Assembly: GCA_030408475.1 (NCBI GenBank)
Contig: JAUHQG010000051.1
Span: 1 to 53,012 of the forward strand
Length of the DNA stretch: 53,012 nt
Direction: 5' to 3'
From: Candidatus Amphrikana amoebophyrae
GTDB lineage: Bacteria; Chlamydiota; Chlamydiia; Chlamydiales; JACRBE01
The translations under genes were made by a program, and so were the position numbers. Positions 24,305 through 32,475 of the stretch are shown here, piece after piece. The number at the start of each line of letters is the position of its first letter. Positions within the stretch are counted from its first letter, which is position 1. Below the pieces are notes generated by a model. It saw nothing but the letters and a program-made list of their open reading frames with translations. It ran no database searches and was not told where the DNA came from.

Positions 24305-25069
24305 TCAATTGAGTATATTTAGCGAATGAGAAAAAAATTGAACTGAAGCATCATATGTATCGCGCTCGATTAGTATAGAAAGATGGTCAGAATTGACAAC
24401 AACCAATTTATGTTCAGTCGACAAAGTGGTCTCTTCAACTTTAATAAGCCCATCATTATCATCATGAATAATGGGGTTTAACTTACTCTTTCCCGCTATT
24501 ACTAAAATATCCATTGCAGAAGGAAATTGCCCTAAAGACTCAAAGTCACCATAATTACTTTCAGCTATTTCCCTTCCGCTATGACTTCCTAAACCCACTT
24601 TCATAGCTGGCCAGTTCCTATATTTATGAGCTATATAGCACCCTCTATTAGGAGGGGCTATCAAAACAGCTCTTCCCTGTTTAGCAACTTCAGGGCAATC
24701 GGGATGATTCAGGGCTGATTTTAAAACAACCGCTCCAAACGAATGAGTAACAAAACTTATCACTGTTTTTGGATTGTACTTTGCCAATTGGTTTAAGTAT
24801 TCAACTAAATCTCTGGCGTGATCTTCAATCTCTTTTTTACGAGATTTGTACCCCCATACTCGCGCATAATGCCCATGTTGACGTAAATGTTTTGATATAG
24901 GCAACATTTGAATTTTAGATCCTAAAAATCCATGCAAACAAACGATTTGCTCTTTTACTGGGATGGACTGAGGAATTAAATCATAATTTTGAGTATCAAA
25001 TCGCAAGTTTTGGCAAGATGTAAAAAAAGTGCAAGCTAGTAAAAGTACTTTAGATTTTTTTGACAACAT
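24305..25069 (-). CDS. alpha/beta hydrolase (lipase-like), putative lipoprotein
   Basis: A 254-residue alpha/beta-hydrolase. The signal sequence MLSKKSKVLLLAC fits a lipoprotein box at Cys 13 (a second Cys at 19 is an alternative). The fold begins QIVCLHGFLGSK, the usual HG oxyanion motif. The nucleophile elbow reads THSFGAV, where the family has G-H-S-x-G, and a late DDNDGLIKVE and NSDHLSIL can supply Asp and His. It resembles triacylglycerol lipase / YdeN-type esterases. GGAGAA stands before the ATG. Together with the patatin it makes two lipolytic lipoproteins in one area. Confidence 0.75.
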   Translation of the reverse strand: MLSKKSKVLLLACTFFTSCQNLRFDTQNYDLIPQSIPVKEQIVCLHGFLGSKIQMLPISKHLRQHGHYARVWGYKSRKKEIEDHARDLVEYLNQLAKYNPKTVISFVTHSFGAVVLKSALNHPDCPEVAKQGRAVLIAPPNRGCYIAHKYRNWPAMKVGLGSHSGREIAESNYGDFESLGQFPSAMDILVIAGKSKLNPIIHDDNDGLIKVEETTLSTEHKLVVVNSDHLSILIERDTYDASVQFFSHSLNILN

Positions 25070-25110
25070 ATGATTTCTCCGTAAGGAAGAATAACATTAT
25101 TCACTTTGAA

Positions 25111-25329
25111 CTACTCTCGCCTAAAGGCAAGAGATTCTTGTTTCAAAGCTAGCAATTGATTATTGAGATCGTAATAGGAAAGTTTAGCTTTCGATTTTTC
25201 ATACACTTCTATTTTCTGAGCTAAACCCTTATTATATACAAAGCGACAAGATCCTGCAAACTGTGCAAAGAGTCGCCTTTGAGTAGCATTAGGTTTTAAT
25301 CGGTATTTAAAAGTCTTTTTTATAATCAT
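25111..25329 (-). pseudogene. TnpB deletion remnant (IS605 type)
   Basis: The first 60 residues (KKTFKYRLKPNATQRRLF...CRFVYNKGL) are the N-terminal helix-turn-helix of TnpB, the RNA-guided nuclease of IS200/IS605 elements, normally about 370-400 residues. At LLALKQE the frame jumps to SLAFRRE and stops; the RuvC core and zinc finger are missing. The DNA at the end forms a hairpin (25114-25121 with 25126-25133) as at the right end of such elements. An internal deletion is the simplest explanation. Confidence 0.8.
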
Positions 25330-25352
25330 CTCAGTACGCTATCATTTGTTCT

Positions 25353-25743
25353 ATGAAAAAATCAAGTTCTTTTCGAGCTGGAAGAACCTGTCTTTTTGAT
25401 ATCCATATTTATTTGGTCTTTGTTACCCAATATAGAAGGAAGGTATTTACAAAAACCATCTTGATTGAATTGGAGAAGATTTTCTCTAAATTAGTTGAAC
25501 TTAATGGTGAGTATGACCATGTTCATTTACTGGTTAACTACCCTCCAAAAATATCTGTATCAAAACTAGTGAATTCTCTAAAAGGCATTTGCTCTCGAAT
25601 GCTTCGAAAAAAAAACTTTCCCTCAATTAAGGAATCTCTGCGTGAGGGAATGCACTTTGGTCTCCAAGCTATTTTGCTGCATCTTGTGGAGGAGCTCCTT
25701 TAGAAATCATACAACTCTATATCAAAAGCCAAATTAGTGATAA
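25353..25743 (+). pseudogene. IS200-type transposase TnpA, broken
   Basis: TnpA is the Y1 HUH transposase that moves single-stranded IS200/IS605 DNA. The start SSSFRAGRTCLFDIH, LVFVTQYRRKVF and the HUH box DHVHLLVNYPP are clear. Two lesions are visible. About ten residues that normally stand before LVE-x-NGE are missing. After REGMHF a single base loss shifts the frame; reading the other frame gives WSPSYFAASCGGAPLEII and LYIKSQ, which holds the catalytic Tyr, up to a TGA at 25743. The uncorrected frame stops at 25703. Confidence 0.85.
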
Positions 25744-27189
25744 ATGAAGAAAGCATTATTTGCGCTTTCAGCTAGTTTGCTTGCTGTAAGTTTATTTGGG
25801 GAAGAAACCTCAAAGACAAAGCCCCCGTTAGAAGAAAAAATCTCAGGCCATGAATTAGTGGTCGGTGCAGCGAAACGAAAAAAAGAAGCTTCTCGTTATT
25901 TAACGACCACTCCTTTTATTTATGATAAACACTTGTCTCCATATGTGGGTGCAAGTAATCTTATCACCACTCATCGATTCTTAGAAAAAAGTGAAGACTA
26001 CCTTTTAAGAAGAGCCACAGCAAAATCGAGTGAGTCTATATTAGCAGGCTTTGCCCGTATATTAGATTTATCACTAGTTTGGGCGCCTATTAATGCCGTT
26101 AGCTATCTCACCCAAAGGCAAGTCTTTGGTCTTGGTTATCGTCAAAGAGAGTTGCGCGGTATTTCATCATCTCATTTTCATTTTAAACTGAAAGTACCAC
26201 CTTACGCTTCTCATGGCAATGTGGGAGTTAAAATGAAAGGCTCCATGCCAACTAGCGATGTGGTCACCTATTATACTGCTGGGACAGAGTCTACTTCTAT
26301 AATGACTGACCAAATGAAAATGGAGTGGCTTCAATCTGGAAAAATCGATGGCAGACAAGGTAGTTTATACTCTTTAAGCGCCCTTGATCTTATTGGAACT
26401 GCGTCTATGGCAAGAGGCGAACTTTCTAACAGCCCAACAAATCAACTCTATACCAATGAAGTGAGTGGTTATATTTATTATATGAACCAGCTCTATCCTC
26501 GATCTATCATTAATCAAAAAACAATAGCTAAACAATCCCTAGTTGCTTTGATTGATCCATTTTTATGGTATTCTGCTTATGCCGAACTATTTTACGTAGT
26601 AAAAGGCGAACCTGTTGATATGCCAATGATTCCATTTTTTGGAGGAGCTAAATTTTTACCTTCTGCAAAATTAGGACTCACTCCATATGGCCCCGAATAT
26701 TATGCCCAAACATTTTGGCGCACAAATGATGGCAATCCTATCTATCTCTATTATAAATGGGGATCTTTATCAGGAGCTCATCATAGAGGTGCAGGTATTC
26801 AAGCTCCCTATATTTTTAACTCCGACGAAACTTCTATAGGATTTACATTTGATTGGTTTCATCAATTCAAGGCAGGAGCTAATGATATAAGCTTATCTGA
26901 CTCAAGCAACCCTAATTACTGGACAAATCAAAGAGTTGCAAACACTAGGTACTATTTTGATTACAATACTTTCACCTGGCAACAGCAAATAACATATACG
27001 TCGCAAATCATTGATGAAAAGAAGTTTTATGACGGCTTTGCTGCCACTTTAATTGGAACGCAAAAAATAAGCGGCGTACCCGGTACATCACTTTACGCCC
27101 AATTAGGATATAAAACAAAAGGGTATGTTCCTGGTGAATCTTATAAAAATGGATTGATCGCAAGAGGCGGTCTCGCCTTCACATTTTAA
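25744..27189 (+). CDS. putative outer-membrane beta-barrel protein
   Basis: A 481-residue exported protein. MKKALFALSASLLAVSLFG is a signal peptide. The rest is rich in aromatic residues and alternating strands (YFDYNTFTWQQQITYTSQ) and the chain ends RGGLAFTF, a C-terminal Phe as used for BAM-dependent outer-membrane insertion. No known chlamydial porin (OmpA, Pmp) motif was seen and there are almost no cysteines, so it is not a disulfide-linked coat protein. The ATG follows the IS remnant without a visible Shine-Dalgarno; a native promoter may have been displaced. A strong terminator follows. Function unknown, perhaps a porin. Confidence 0.65.
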   Translation: MKKALFALSASLLAVSLFGEETSKTKPPLEEKISGHELVVGAAKRKKEASRYLTTTPFIYDKHLSPYVGASNLITTHRFLEKSEDYLLRRATAKSSESILAGFARILDLSLVWAPINAVSYLTQRQVFGLGYRQRELRGISSSHFHFKLKVPPYASHGNVGVKMKGSMPTSDVVTYYTAGTESTSIMTDQMKMEWLQSGKIDGRQGSLYSLSALDLIGTASMARGELSNSPTNQLYTNEVSGYIYYMNQLYPRSIINQKTIAKQSLVALIDPFLWYSAYAELFYVVKGEPVDMPMIPFFGGAKFLPSAKLGLTPYGPEYYAQTFWRTNDGNPIYLYYKWGSLSGAHHRGAGIQAPYIFNSDETSIGFTFDWFHQFKAGANDISLSDSSNPNYWTNQRVANTRYYFDYNTFTWQQQITYTSQIIDEKKFYDGFAATLIGTQKISGVPGTSLYAQLGYKTKGYVPGESYKNGLIARGGLAFTF

Positions 27190-27190
27190 C

Positions 27191-27217
27191 AAAAAGCGCT
27201 CAATTGAGCGCTTTTTT
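27191..27217 (+). terminator. terminator of the outer-membrane protein gene
   Basis: A perfect palindrome with core GCGCTCAATTGAGCGC flanked by AAAAA and TTTTTT, directly after the stop codon. Strong rho-independent terminator. Confidence 0.85.
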
Positions 27218-27272
27218 CTTGTATATATTTAACATTTAAACGAAAATTGCATCCTGAATAACAGGCGAAGTC

Positions 27273-27779
27273 ATGCTATCCAATACATATAAAGCGATGT
27301 TCCCTATTTTACTCGATACCATGGGTCTTGTTGGGACATTGATTGGTATCTTTTTAGGCTATTATTGCCTTAAGGTTTACGATCCTGTCATGGCATTTGA
27401 TATGATGATGCTGTGGTCAATTTGTTGTGTTGGAATTGCCTCATTTTTAGGAAGTCTCTTCTTCAGACGCTCCACCTCTAAAGCTTTAGGATGGAAATTT
27501 GGCGCCAGCTTTCAAATTGAGCGCGCTTTTTACCATCTCGCCTTTTCATTAGCAACAATGACTCTATACTTTGGAAACTGGGGACTCGAAGCTCTTTTAG
27601 CTATAGCTTACCTATTTTCTCTCAACTTGGTATTTGAAATCGGACTACACGCTTATGATATATTCTACTACAAAGTAACTTCAACGCAAAAGTTTTTCCG
27701 CATCTTTGCCAATTTTATCATTCTTACCTATTTAACATACTTTGGATATCAAGCCTACCTCTATACCCATACTATTTAA
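27273..27779 (+). CDS. small inner-membrane protein, DUF6790-like
   Basis: A 168-residue protein with about five hydrophobic segments and no cleavable signal. The stretch ALGWKFGASFQIERAFYHLAF resembles the G-W-P-x-G-S-P-F-Q-x-E box of the uncharacterised DUF6790 family, a recollection rather than a search result. It converges on the 27772 gene with an 8-base overlap of 3' ends. Function unknown. Confidence 0.6.
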   Translation: MLSNTYKAMFPILLDTMGLVGTLIGIFLGYYCLKVYDPVMAFDMMMLWSICCVGIASFLGSLFFRRSTSKALGWKFGASFQIERAFYHLAFSLATMTLYFGNWGLEALLAIAYLFSLNLVFEIGLHAYDIFYYKVTSTQKFFRIFANFIILTYLTYFGYQAYLYTHTI

Positions 27780-28512
27780 ATTTCACATCCTTAAAGCCAA
27801 TCGATCCAAAGCCAGGCAACTTAATCTCTTTTTCAGATGGATTAACCCCTATAACAAGACCACCTATATTAAGCTCAAATCCTTCATCTTTTGAAATCAT
27901 TACACCAAACATCCCTCGATAGTTAATCTGATATCCACTTTTTGAAGGAGTGCAATCATATAGCTTTTCACCTACTAGATAGTCTTTACCTACAGCATTA
28001 GACGGCATAGCAAAATGAATTTCCTCAACATTCCTAACCACATGAGCAACAAATGTATTGTCATTAGGACCAAACCAACTTTCATATTCATGAGTGTAAG
28101 GATAGCGCTTAGCTAAAGTATCAATTTGACCAATAGCTCTTGCAGCCATATCCCCTTTTAACTCGTAAATCAACTTCGGTTCTTTCCCAAACCAGGTGTG
28201 ATCTGGATCTTTTCTAGAAACAGAAAGTACAGAACCACCACTTTGTTGGTTCCATCCTTCTATTTCATACACAACGTAACTTCTTGAGTGACGCTCTTTA
28301 GTCGCGATCCACGTGCGAACACTAACAGCACCCTTCCACTTAAAATCTCTAGCCTGATAAATTTGAACAAGAGCTTGGGGAACTTTAGCAGCAGATTGAG
28401 CCACGCCCACACTCACTTCATGATTGCGATTCCATGACTTAGTCGTGTCTACTTGAAAAAAACCAAGAACAGGACCAGCAAACAAGGCAATAAAAAATAG
28501 CTTCTTAAACAT
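27772..28512 (-). CDS. DUF3750 family protein with a signal peptide
   Basis: A 246-residue exported protein. The signal peptide is MFKKLFFIALFAGPVLG. The domain shows SVRTWIATKERHSRSYVVYE, RKDPDHTWFGKEPKLIYELKG and YESWFGPNDNTFVAHVVRN, matching the conserved W-I-A-T-K and G-P-N-x-N-T-F boxes of DUF3750, a family of periplasmic proteins with no known reaction. The C-terminal MPSNAVGKDYL also fits. A 66-base gap separates it from the holin-like gene upstream. Confidence 0.72.
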   Translation of the reverse strand: MFKKLFFIALFAGPVLGFFQVDTTKSWNRNHEVSVGVAQSAAKVPQALVQIYQARDFKWKGAVSVRTWIATKERHSRSYVVYEIEGWNQQSGGSVLSVSRKDPDHTWFGKEPKLIYELKGDMAARAIGQIDTLAKRYPYTHEYESWFGPNDNTFVAHVVRNVEEIHFAMPSNAVGKDYLVGEKLYDCTPSKSGYQINYRGMFGVMISKDEGFELNIGGLVIGVNPSEKEIKLPGFGSIGFKDVKFK

Positions 28513-28578
28513 AATTAACTCCAGTTATTACTAATTAACTTAAATTAACTTTTACGTCTAATTAAACTAACCGCCTTA

Positions 28579-28929
28579 TTAAAAGCCGCCTGTTTTCCAA
28601 ATAAACCTATTAGTAAACAGTGAAGTTACCCAAATAATGCACCCACCTATTACAGCCGCTTCGACAGTCGTTACATGCACACCATAGGAAATTGTAGCTG
28701 CCAGCCAAAAAGTAAAACCATTTATAACAAGTGTAAATAACCCTAGAGTGACCACAGAAATAGGGAGTGTTAAAAAGACCAAAATGGGGCGAATAACGGA
28801 GTTAATCACTCCGAGTATCACCCCAAAAATAAGAGCATCAATAAAATCGGGCACAATAAGACCTGGAATTACATGAGCTGTAATAACAATCACAACAGTT
28901 GTGACTAAAAGTCTAAGTAAAAAAAGCAT
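28579..28929 (-). CDS. phage-holin-4-2-like (DUF360) membrane protein
   Basis: A 116-residue protein with four hydrophobic segments. LLRLLVTTVVIVITAHVIPG and LIFGVILGVINSVIRPIL are typical of the widespread PF04020 family, named after holins but found as chromosomal inner-membrane proteins of unknown role. It follows the aconitase stop by 3 bases, so it is co-transcribed with it. No phage genes lie nearby. Confidence 0.8.
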   Translation of the reverse strand: MLFLLRLLVTTVVIVITAHVIPGLIVPDFIDALIFGVILGVINSVIRPILVFLTLPISVVTLGLFTLVINGFTFWLAATISYGVHVTTVEAAVIGGCIIWVTSLFTNRFIWKTGGF

Positions 28930-28932
28930 GAG

Positions 28933-30876
28933 CTATCCCTTTTCAGCTAAAACAACATTTATTAAGCCACCAGCTAGTAGAGACTCTTTTTCTTTTTTAG
29001 AGTAACAGAATTTAGCTTTAAAAGTCTTGCCCTTAGTAACATTTACAACTTCCATCTCAGAGCCATTTTGAACATGTTCTTTGATATGACTCACTTCTAA
29101 CACGTCGCCTTGGTCTATTGCATCATAATCTTCATTAGAAACAAAGTCGAGAGGGACCACTCCAAAATTAAGGAGGTTTTTCCTATGAATTCGAGCATAA
29201 CTTTTTGCAATCACTACTTTTACGCCTAAATATCGTGGCGTTATTGCAGCGTGTTCTCTTGACGAACCTTGACCATAGTTTTCGCCCCCCACTAAAATAG
29301 ATCCCTCTTTTTGTTTAGCCATAGCTCTATCATAAAAAGTTTCATCAATTTGATAAAAAGTGAATTTACTAATTTCAGAAATATTACTTCTAAAGGGCAA
29401 CACCTTAGTGCCTCCAGGCAATATCCCATCAGTTGAAATATTATCGCCTAATTTAAGTAGCACTTCGCCTTTGACATGATCCCCTAAGGGGTCAAAAGGC
29501 GGCAAGGGCTTAATATTAGGTCCCATTATTAGCTCGCAACGCTCCTTAGTTTTAGCAGGTGGCGTAAGAGAGTCAACAACTTTGATTCTCTTAGGCTCTT
29601 TGAAAGAGGGGTAATCCATATCCAGTGTGCGAGGATCGGTAATAACTCCTGTTAAAGCCGAAGCAATGGCAGTTTCAGGACTACATAAATAGACTTGATC
29701 TTCTTTTGTGCCCGATCTTCCCGGAAAATTACGAGGATTAGTACGAAGGGAAATTTTCCCAGTAGCTGGGGCCTGCCCCATTCCAATGCAACCGTTGCAG
29801 CCTGCCTGATGAATCCTACCACCTCCTTCGATAAGAGAGTTTAAGTAACCTTGCTCAGCTAAGTGATCTAAAACTTGCCTTGAAGAAGGGTTAATATCTA
29901 AAGAGACATTATCCTGAGCTTTTTTTCCCTGTAAAATAAGAGCGGCAATCGCAAAATCTCTAAGCCCTGGATTAGCAGAAGATCCAATCATCGATTGAAA
30001 AATAGGCTTTCCTGCCACTTCACGAACAGGGACTACATTGCCAGGACTCGTTGGACACGCAATAAGTGGCTCTAAAGAAGAGAGATCTATTTCATCGTAT
30101 AGATCATAAGTAGCGTCCTTATCAGCTAAAATCTCTAAAAAGTCATCGCCTCGCTCTTGTTGCTTTAAAAATTCATGAGTCACTTCATCAGAAGGAAATA
30201 CGGTGGTGGTTGCCCCAAGCTCTGCACCCATATTAGCAATAACATGCCTATCCATGGCGGTGAGATTTTTAAGCCCTGGTCCATAATACTCAATGATTTT
30301 ACCAACGCCCCCTTTTACATCATGGCGCCTTAGCATTTCTAAAATCACATCCTTAGCGCTTACCCAATCTGGAAGAGAACCTGTTAGCTTAACGCCAAAA
30401 ACTTGAGGCATAGCAACATAAAAGGGTTTGCCTGCAATAGCCAATGCCACTTCTAAGCCTCCTGTGCCGATCGCGATCATTCCTAAAGCGCCTCCAGCTG
30501 GGGTATGACTATCGGAACCAACCATAGTTTTTCCAGGTTTACCTAGCCTTTCCATATGAACAGGATGAGAAACGCCATTACCTGGTTTAGAGTAGTGAAT
30601 GCCAAATTTTTGACATGCACTATATAAGAAGAGATGATCATCCGGATTTTTAAAATCCGTTTGGATTAAATTATGATCAACATACTGACAGGCTACCTCA
30701 GTTTTAGCAGATTGCAGCCCCATAGCTTCAAGTTCAAGCATAACCATAGTACCAGTAGCATCTTGCATTAAAGCTTGATCAATTTTGATCCCAATTTCTT
30801 CTCCAACTTTCATTTCTCCTGAAACCAAGTGAGACTCTAGTAATTTTTGAGTGACATTTTTTCCCATAACGACCAT
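28933..30876 (-). CDS. acn: aconitate hydratase
   Basis: Aconitase interconverts citrate and isocitrate in the TCA cycle using a 4Fe-4S cluster. About 647 residues, matching the short (mitochondrial or Aquifex-type) aconitases. Cluster ligand Cys residues lie in QAGCNGCIGMG and a further Cys in ACPTSPGN. Active-site VGSDSHTPAGGALG, the swivel-domain GGENYGQGSSREHAA and KSYARIHRKNLLNFG are intact. The ATG at 30876 is preferred because the longer frame (30948) would overlap the divergent gene at 30919. Its presence separates this organism from Chlamydiaceae, which lack the enzyme. Confidence 0.95.
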   Translation of the reverse strand: MVVMGKNVTQKLLESHLVSGEMKVGEEIGIKIDQALMQDATGTMVMLELEAMGLQSAKTEVACQYVDHNLIQTDFKNPDDHLFLYSACQKFGIHYSKPGNGVSHPVHMERLGKPGKTMVGSDSHTPAGGALGMIAIGTGGLEVALAIAGKPFYVAMPQVFGVKLTGSLPDWVSAKDVILEMLRRHDVKGGVGKIIEYYGPGLKNLTAMDRHVIANMGAELGATTTVFPSDEVTHEFLKQQERGDDFLEILADKDATYDLYDEIDLSSLEPLIACPTSPGNVVPVREVAGKPIFQSMIGSSANPGLRDFAIAALILQGKKAQDNVSLDINPSSRQVLDHLAEQGYLNSLIEGGGRIHQAGCNGCIGMGQAPATGKISLRTNPRNFPGRSGTKEDQVYLCSPETAIASALTGVITDPRTLDMDYPSFKEPKRIKVVDSLTPPAKTKERCELIMGPNIKPLPPFDPLGDHVKGEVLLKLGDNISTDGILPGGTKVLPFRSNISEISKFTFYQIDETFYDRAMAKQKEGSILVGGENYGQGSSREHAAITPRYLGVKVVIAKSYARIHRKNLLNFGVVPLDFVSNEDYDAIDQGDVLEVSHIKEHVQNGSEMEVVNVTKGKTFKAKFCYSKKEKESLLAGGLINVVLAEKG

Positions 30877-30918
30877 TATTTTTTGTGAGTAAAAATTACG
30901 TATACACAACAAATAAAG

Positions 30919-31815
30919 ATGCAGCAAGAAAAAATTTGGCCATTGCACTCAAGGGCTCATAAATTAAATCATTTGAAAGGGTATATCAAACGCGAAGATG
31001 AGCTGAGCTTTGGAGTAAGTGGCAACAAGCTTAGAAAACTTGCCTCGCTTATTCCTCACCTAATTCAAATGGGCAAACCCCATATATTAGCAACTGGAAG
31101 TTGTTATTCAAATTTCATTTTAGGACTTGTTCAACATCTTAATGAACATCAATTCACCTACACCCTTTTATTAAAAAAGCCTCATAATTGGATAAAAGGG
31201 GGCAACCTTAGCTACCTTGATTTACTTGTTGATAAAGAGCAAATAGAGTGGATTGAAAAATGCGAACCATTAAATAAAGAGAGATGTTTTTATATTCCAG
31301 AAGGAGCTTTTTGTGTTGAAGCTCTTTATGGCAGCATGGAGCTTGCCAATAGCATTGCTAAAAACGAACAAGAGCTAGGGATTAATTTTGAAAACATCAT
31401 AATTGATAGTGGGACTGGTTTAGGAGCGATTGGCTTAATTCTTGGCTGCGCACAAATTAACAAAAAGTGGAAGATCGACATCTTTAATATGTGCGATACT
31501 CAAGATCAATTTGAAAAAAAACTGCAAAAAATGAATGAGGAACTAGGAAATAAAATAAAGCTCGGCCCTTATGAGACGCATGAGCTATCGACAGCAAAAT
31601 CATATGGCAGTATGAATAGTACTATTATGAAATTTATAAATGGGTTTGCGAAAAGAGAGGGAGTGATATTGGACCCTCTATATTCAAGCAAACTATTTTA
31701 TGAACTAAGTGGCCCTAAAAACGGGCTAATAAATGACAATACATTGGTAATTCATTCTGGTGGAGCTCTTAGTTTAGGGGGTTTTTTACCAGAAGTTACA
31801 GAAATAGAGGGTTAG
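30919..31815 (+). CDS. PLP-dependent deaminase, ACC deaminase / D-cysteine desulfhydrase family
   Basis: A 298-residue fold-type II PLP enzyme. The PLP Lys is in VSGNKLRKL (Lys 37) and the phosphate loop is SGTGLGAIG. The C-terminal HSGGALSLGG is typical of the family, whose members deaminate ACC or desulfurate D-cysteine. The substrate cannot be chosen from sequence. Divergent from aconitase with a 42-base gap; converging ends overlap the SET gene by 20 bases. N-terminal YIKREDELSFGVSGN is well conserved. Confidence 0.82.
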   Translation: MQQEKIWPLHSRAHKLNHLKGYIKREDELSFGVSGNKLRKLASLIPHLIQMGKPHILATGSCYSNFILGLVQHLNEHQFTYTLLLKKPHNWIKGGNLSYLDLLVDKEQIEWIEKCEPLNKERCFYIPEGAFCVEALYGSMELANSIAKNEQELGINFENIIIDSGTGLGAIGLILGCAQINKKWKIDIFNMCDTQDQFEKKLQKMNEELGNKIKLGPYETHELSTAKSYGSMNSTIMKFINGFAKREGVILDPLYSSKLFYELSGPKNGLINDNTLVIHSGGALSLGGFLPEVTEIEG

Positions 31816-32398
31816 CCCTTTTTCTCCAATAATAGGGGCCATAATCGTAAGTAAGTTGCTCACCCTCTTTAATCGGCTCTTTAGAGTAGAAAATGACATG
31901 ATACGAATCCCCTAGAACAAGAGATCTGGAAAGCAAATTAGGTTGATCGCTATGATTAAGAAAGCGACAAAGATTTCCCTTATCTTTTGCATCGATAACA
32001 TACGGAACTGAAAATCTAGAGTCAACATATCTAAAAACGTAGTCATTGGAATCATCTGCTTTCTTATTTCTAGGACGTACGACACCTGAATACTGTCCGA
32101 TAAAAGTGAGTGGTTTAAGATTTTTTCGAGCAAAAACACCTAATCCGACAAGTGGATTTGTCTGTTTTATGATAAGAGGTGGTATAGCCTTTTGATGAAA
32201 TGAATTTTCGAAAAGGGCTAGAGTAAATCGGTTAGCAATATGAAACTGCTTGCTTTTTCGTTTCTTAGCCAGGCACTTTTTGAGCCAAAGCAAAGCTTTA
32301 TCATCAGAAAATTCAAGAGTATCGAGGTAAGGAATACTAAAGAGTTTTTCAAACTCTTTAGTCATGGCATTAAAATCTTGATCGAGCACAAGTTGCAT
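31796..32398 (-). CDS. SET-domain protein, NUE-like
   Basis: A 200-residue protein. Motifs: the GLGVFARKNLKPLTFIGQYSG entry strand, RFLNHSDQPNLLSR (Asn-His SAM site) and the C-terminal EQLTYDYGPYY, all standard for SET lysine methyltransferases. Chlamydial relatives (NUE) are secreted by type III secretion and methylate host histones. The ATG at 32398 is preferred over a GTG at 32485 because a promoter at 32444-32472 lies between them. Post-SET cysteines are absent. Confidence 0.88.
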   Translation of the reverse strand: MQLVLDQDFNAMTKEFEKLFSIPYLDTLEFSDDKALLWLKKCLAKKRKSKQFHIANRFTLALFENSFHQKAIPPLIIKQTNPLVGLGVFARKNLKPLTFIGQYSGVVRPRNKKADDSNDYVFRYVDSRFSVPYVIDAKDKGNLCRFLNHSDQPNLLSRSLVLGDSYHVIFYSKEPIKEGEQLTYDYGPYYWRKRANPLFL

Positions 32399-32443
32399 AA
32401 AAAACCTAATAAAGAGAAGAGCCACAGCAGCTCCTCTCTCTAT

Positions 32444-32472
32444 AGTATATCTAAAGCATGAATTCGATGCAA
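32444..32472 (-). promoter_or_regulatory. promoter of the SET gene
   Basis: Minus-strand TTGCAT (32472-32467), a 17-base spacer and TATACT (32449-32444). It ends 46 bases before the ATG and lies just past the stop of the proline-repeat gene, so the SET gene is transcribed on its own. Confidence 0.55.
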
Positions 32473-32475
32473 AGT

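Larger units (their letters stand above)
25111..25743. mobile_element. IS200/IS605-family element, internally deleted and inactive
   Basis: Divergent tnpB (minus) and tnpA (plus) with the right-end hairpin at 25114-25133, the classic IS605 layout. Both genes are broken. The left end lies at the tnpA stop, directly on the start codon of the 25744 gene. Confidence 0.75.

Noticed and set aside
28579-28929. Phage holin suggesting a prophage
   Set aside because: The name is historical; this family occurs widely as a chromosomal protein, and there are no phage genes around it.
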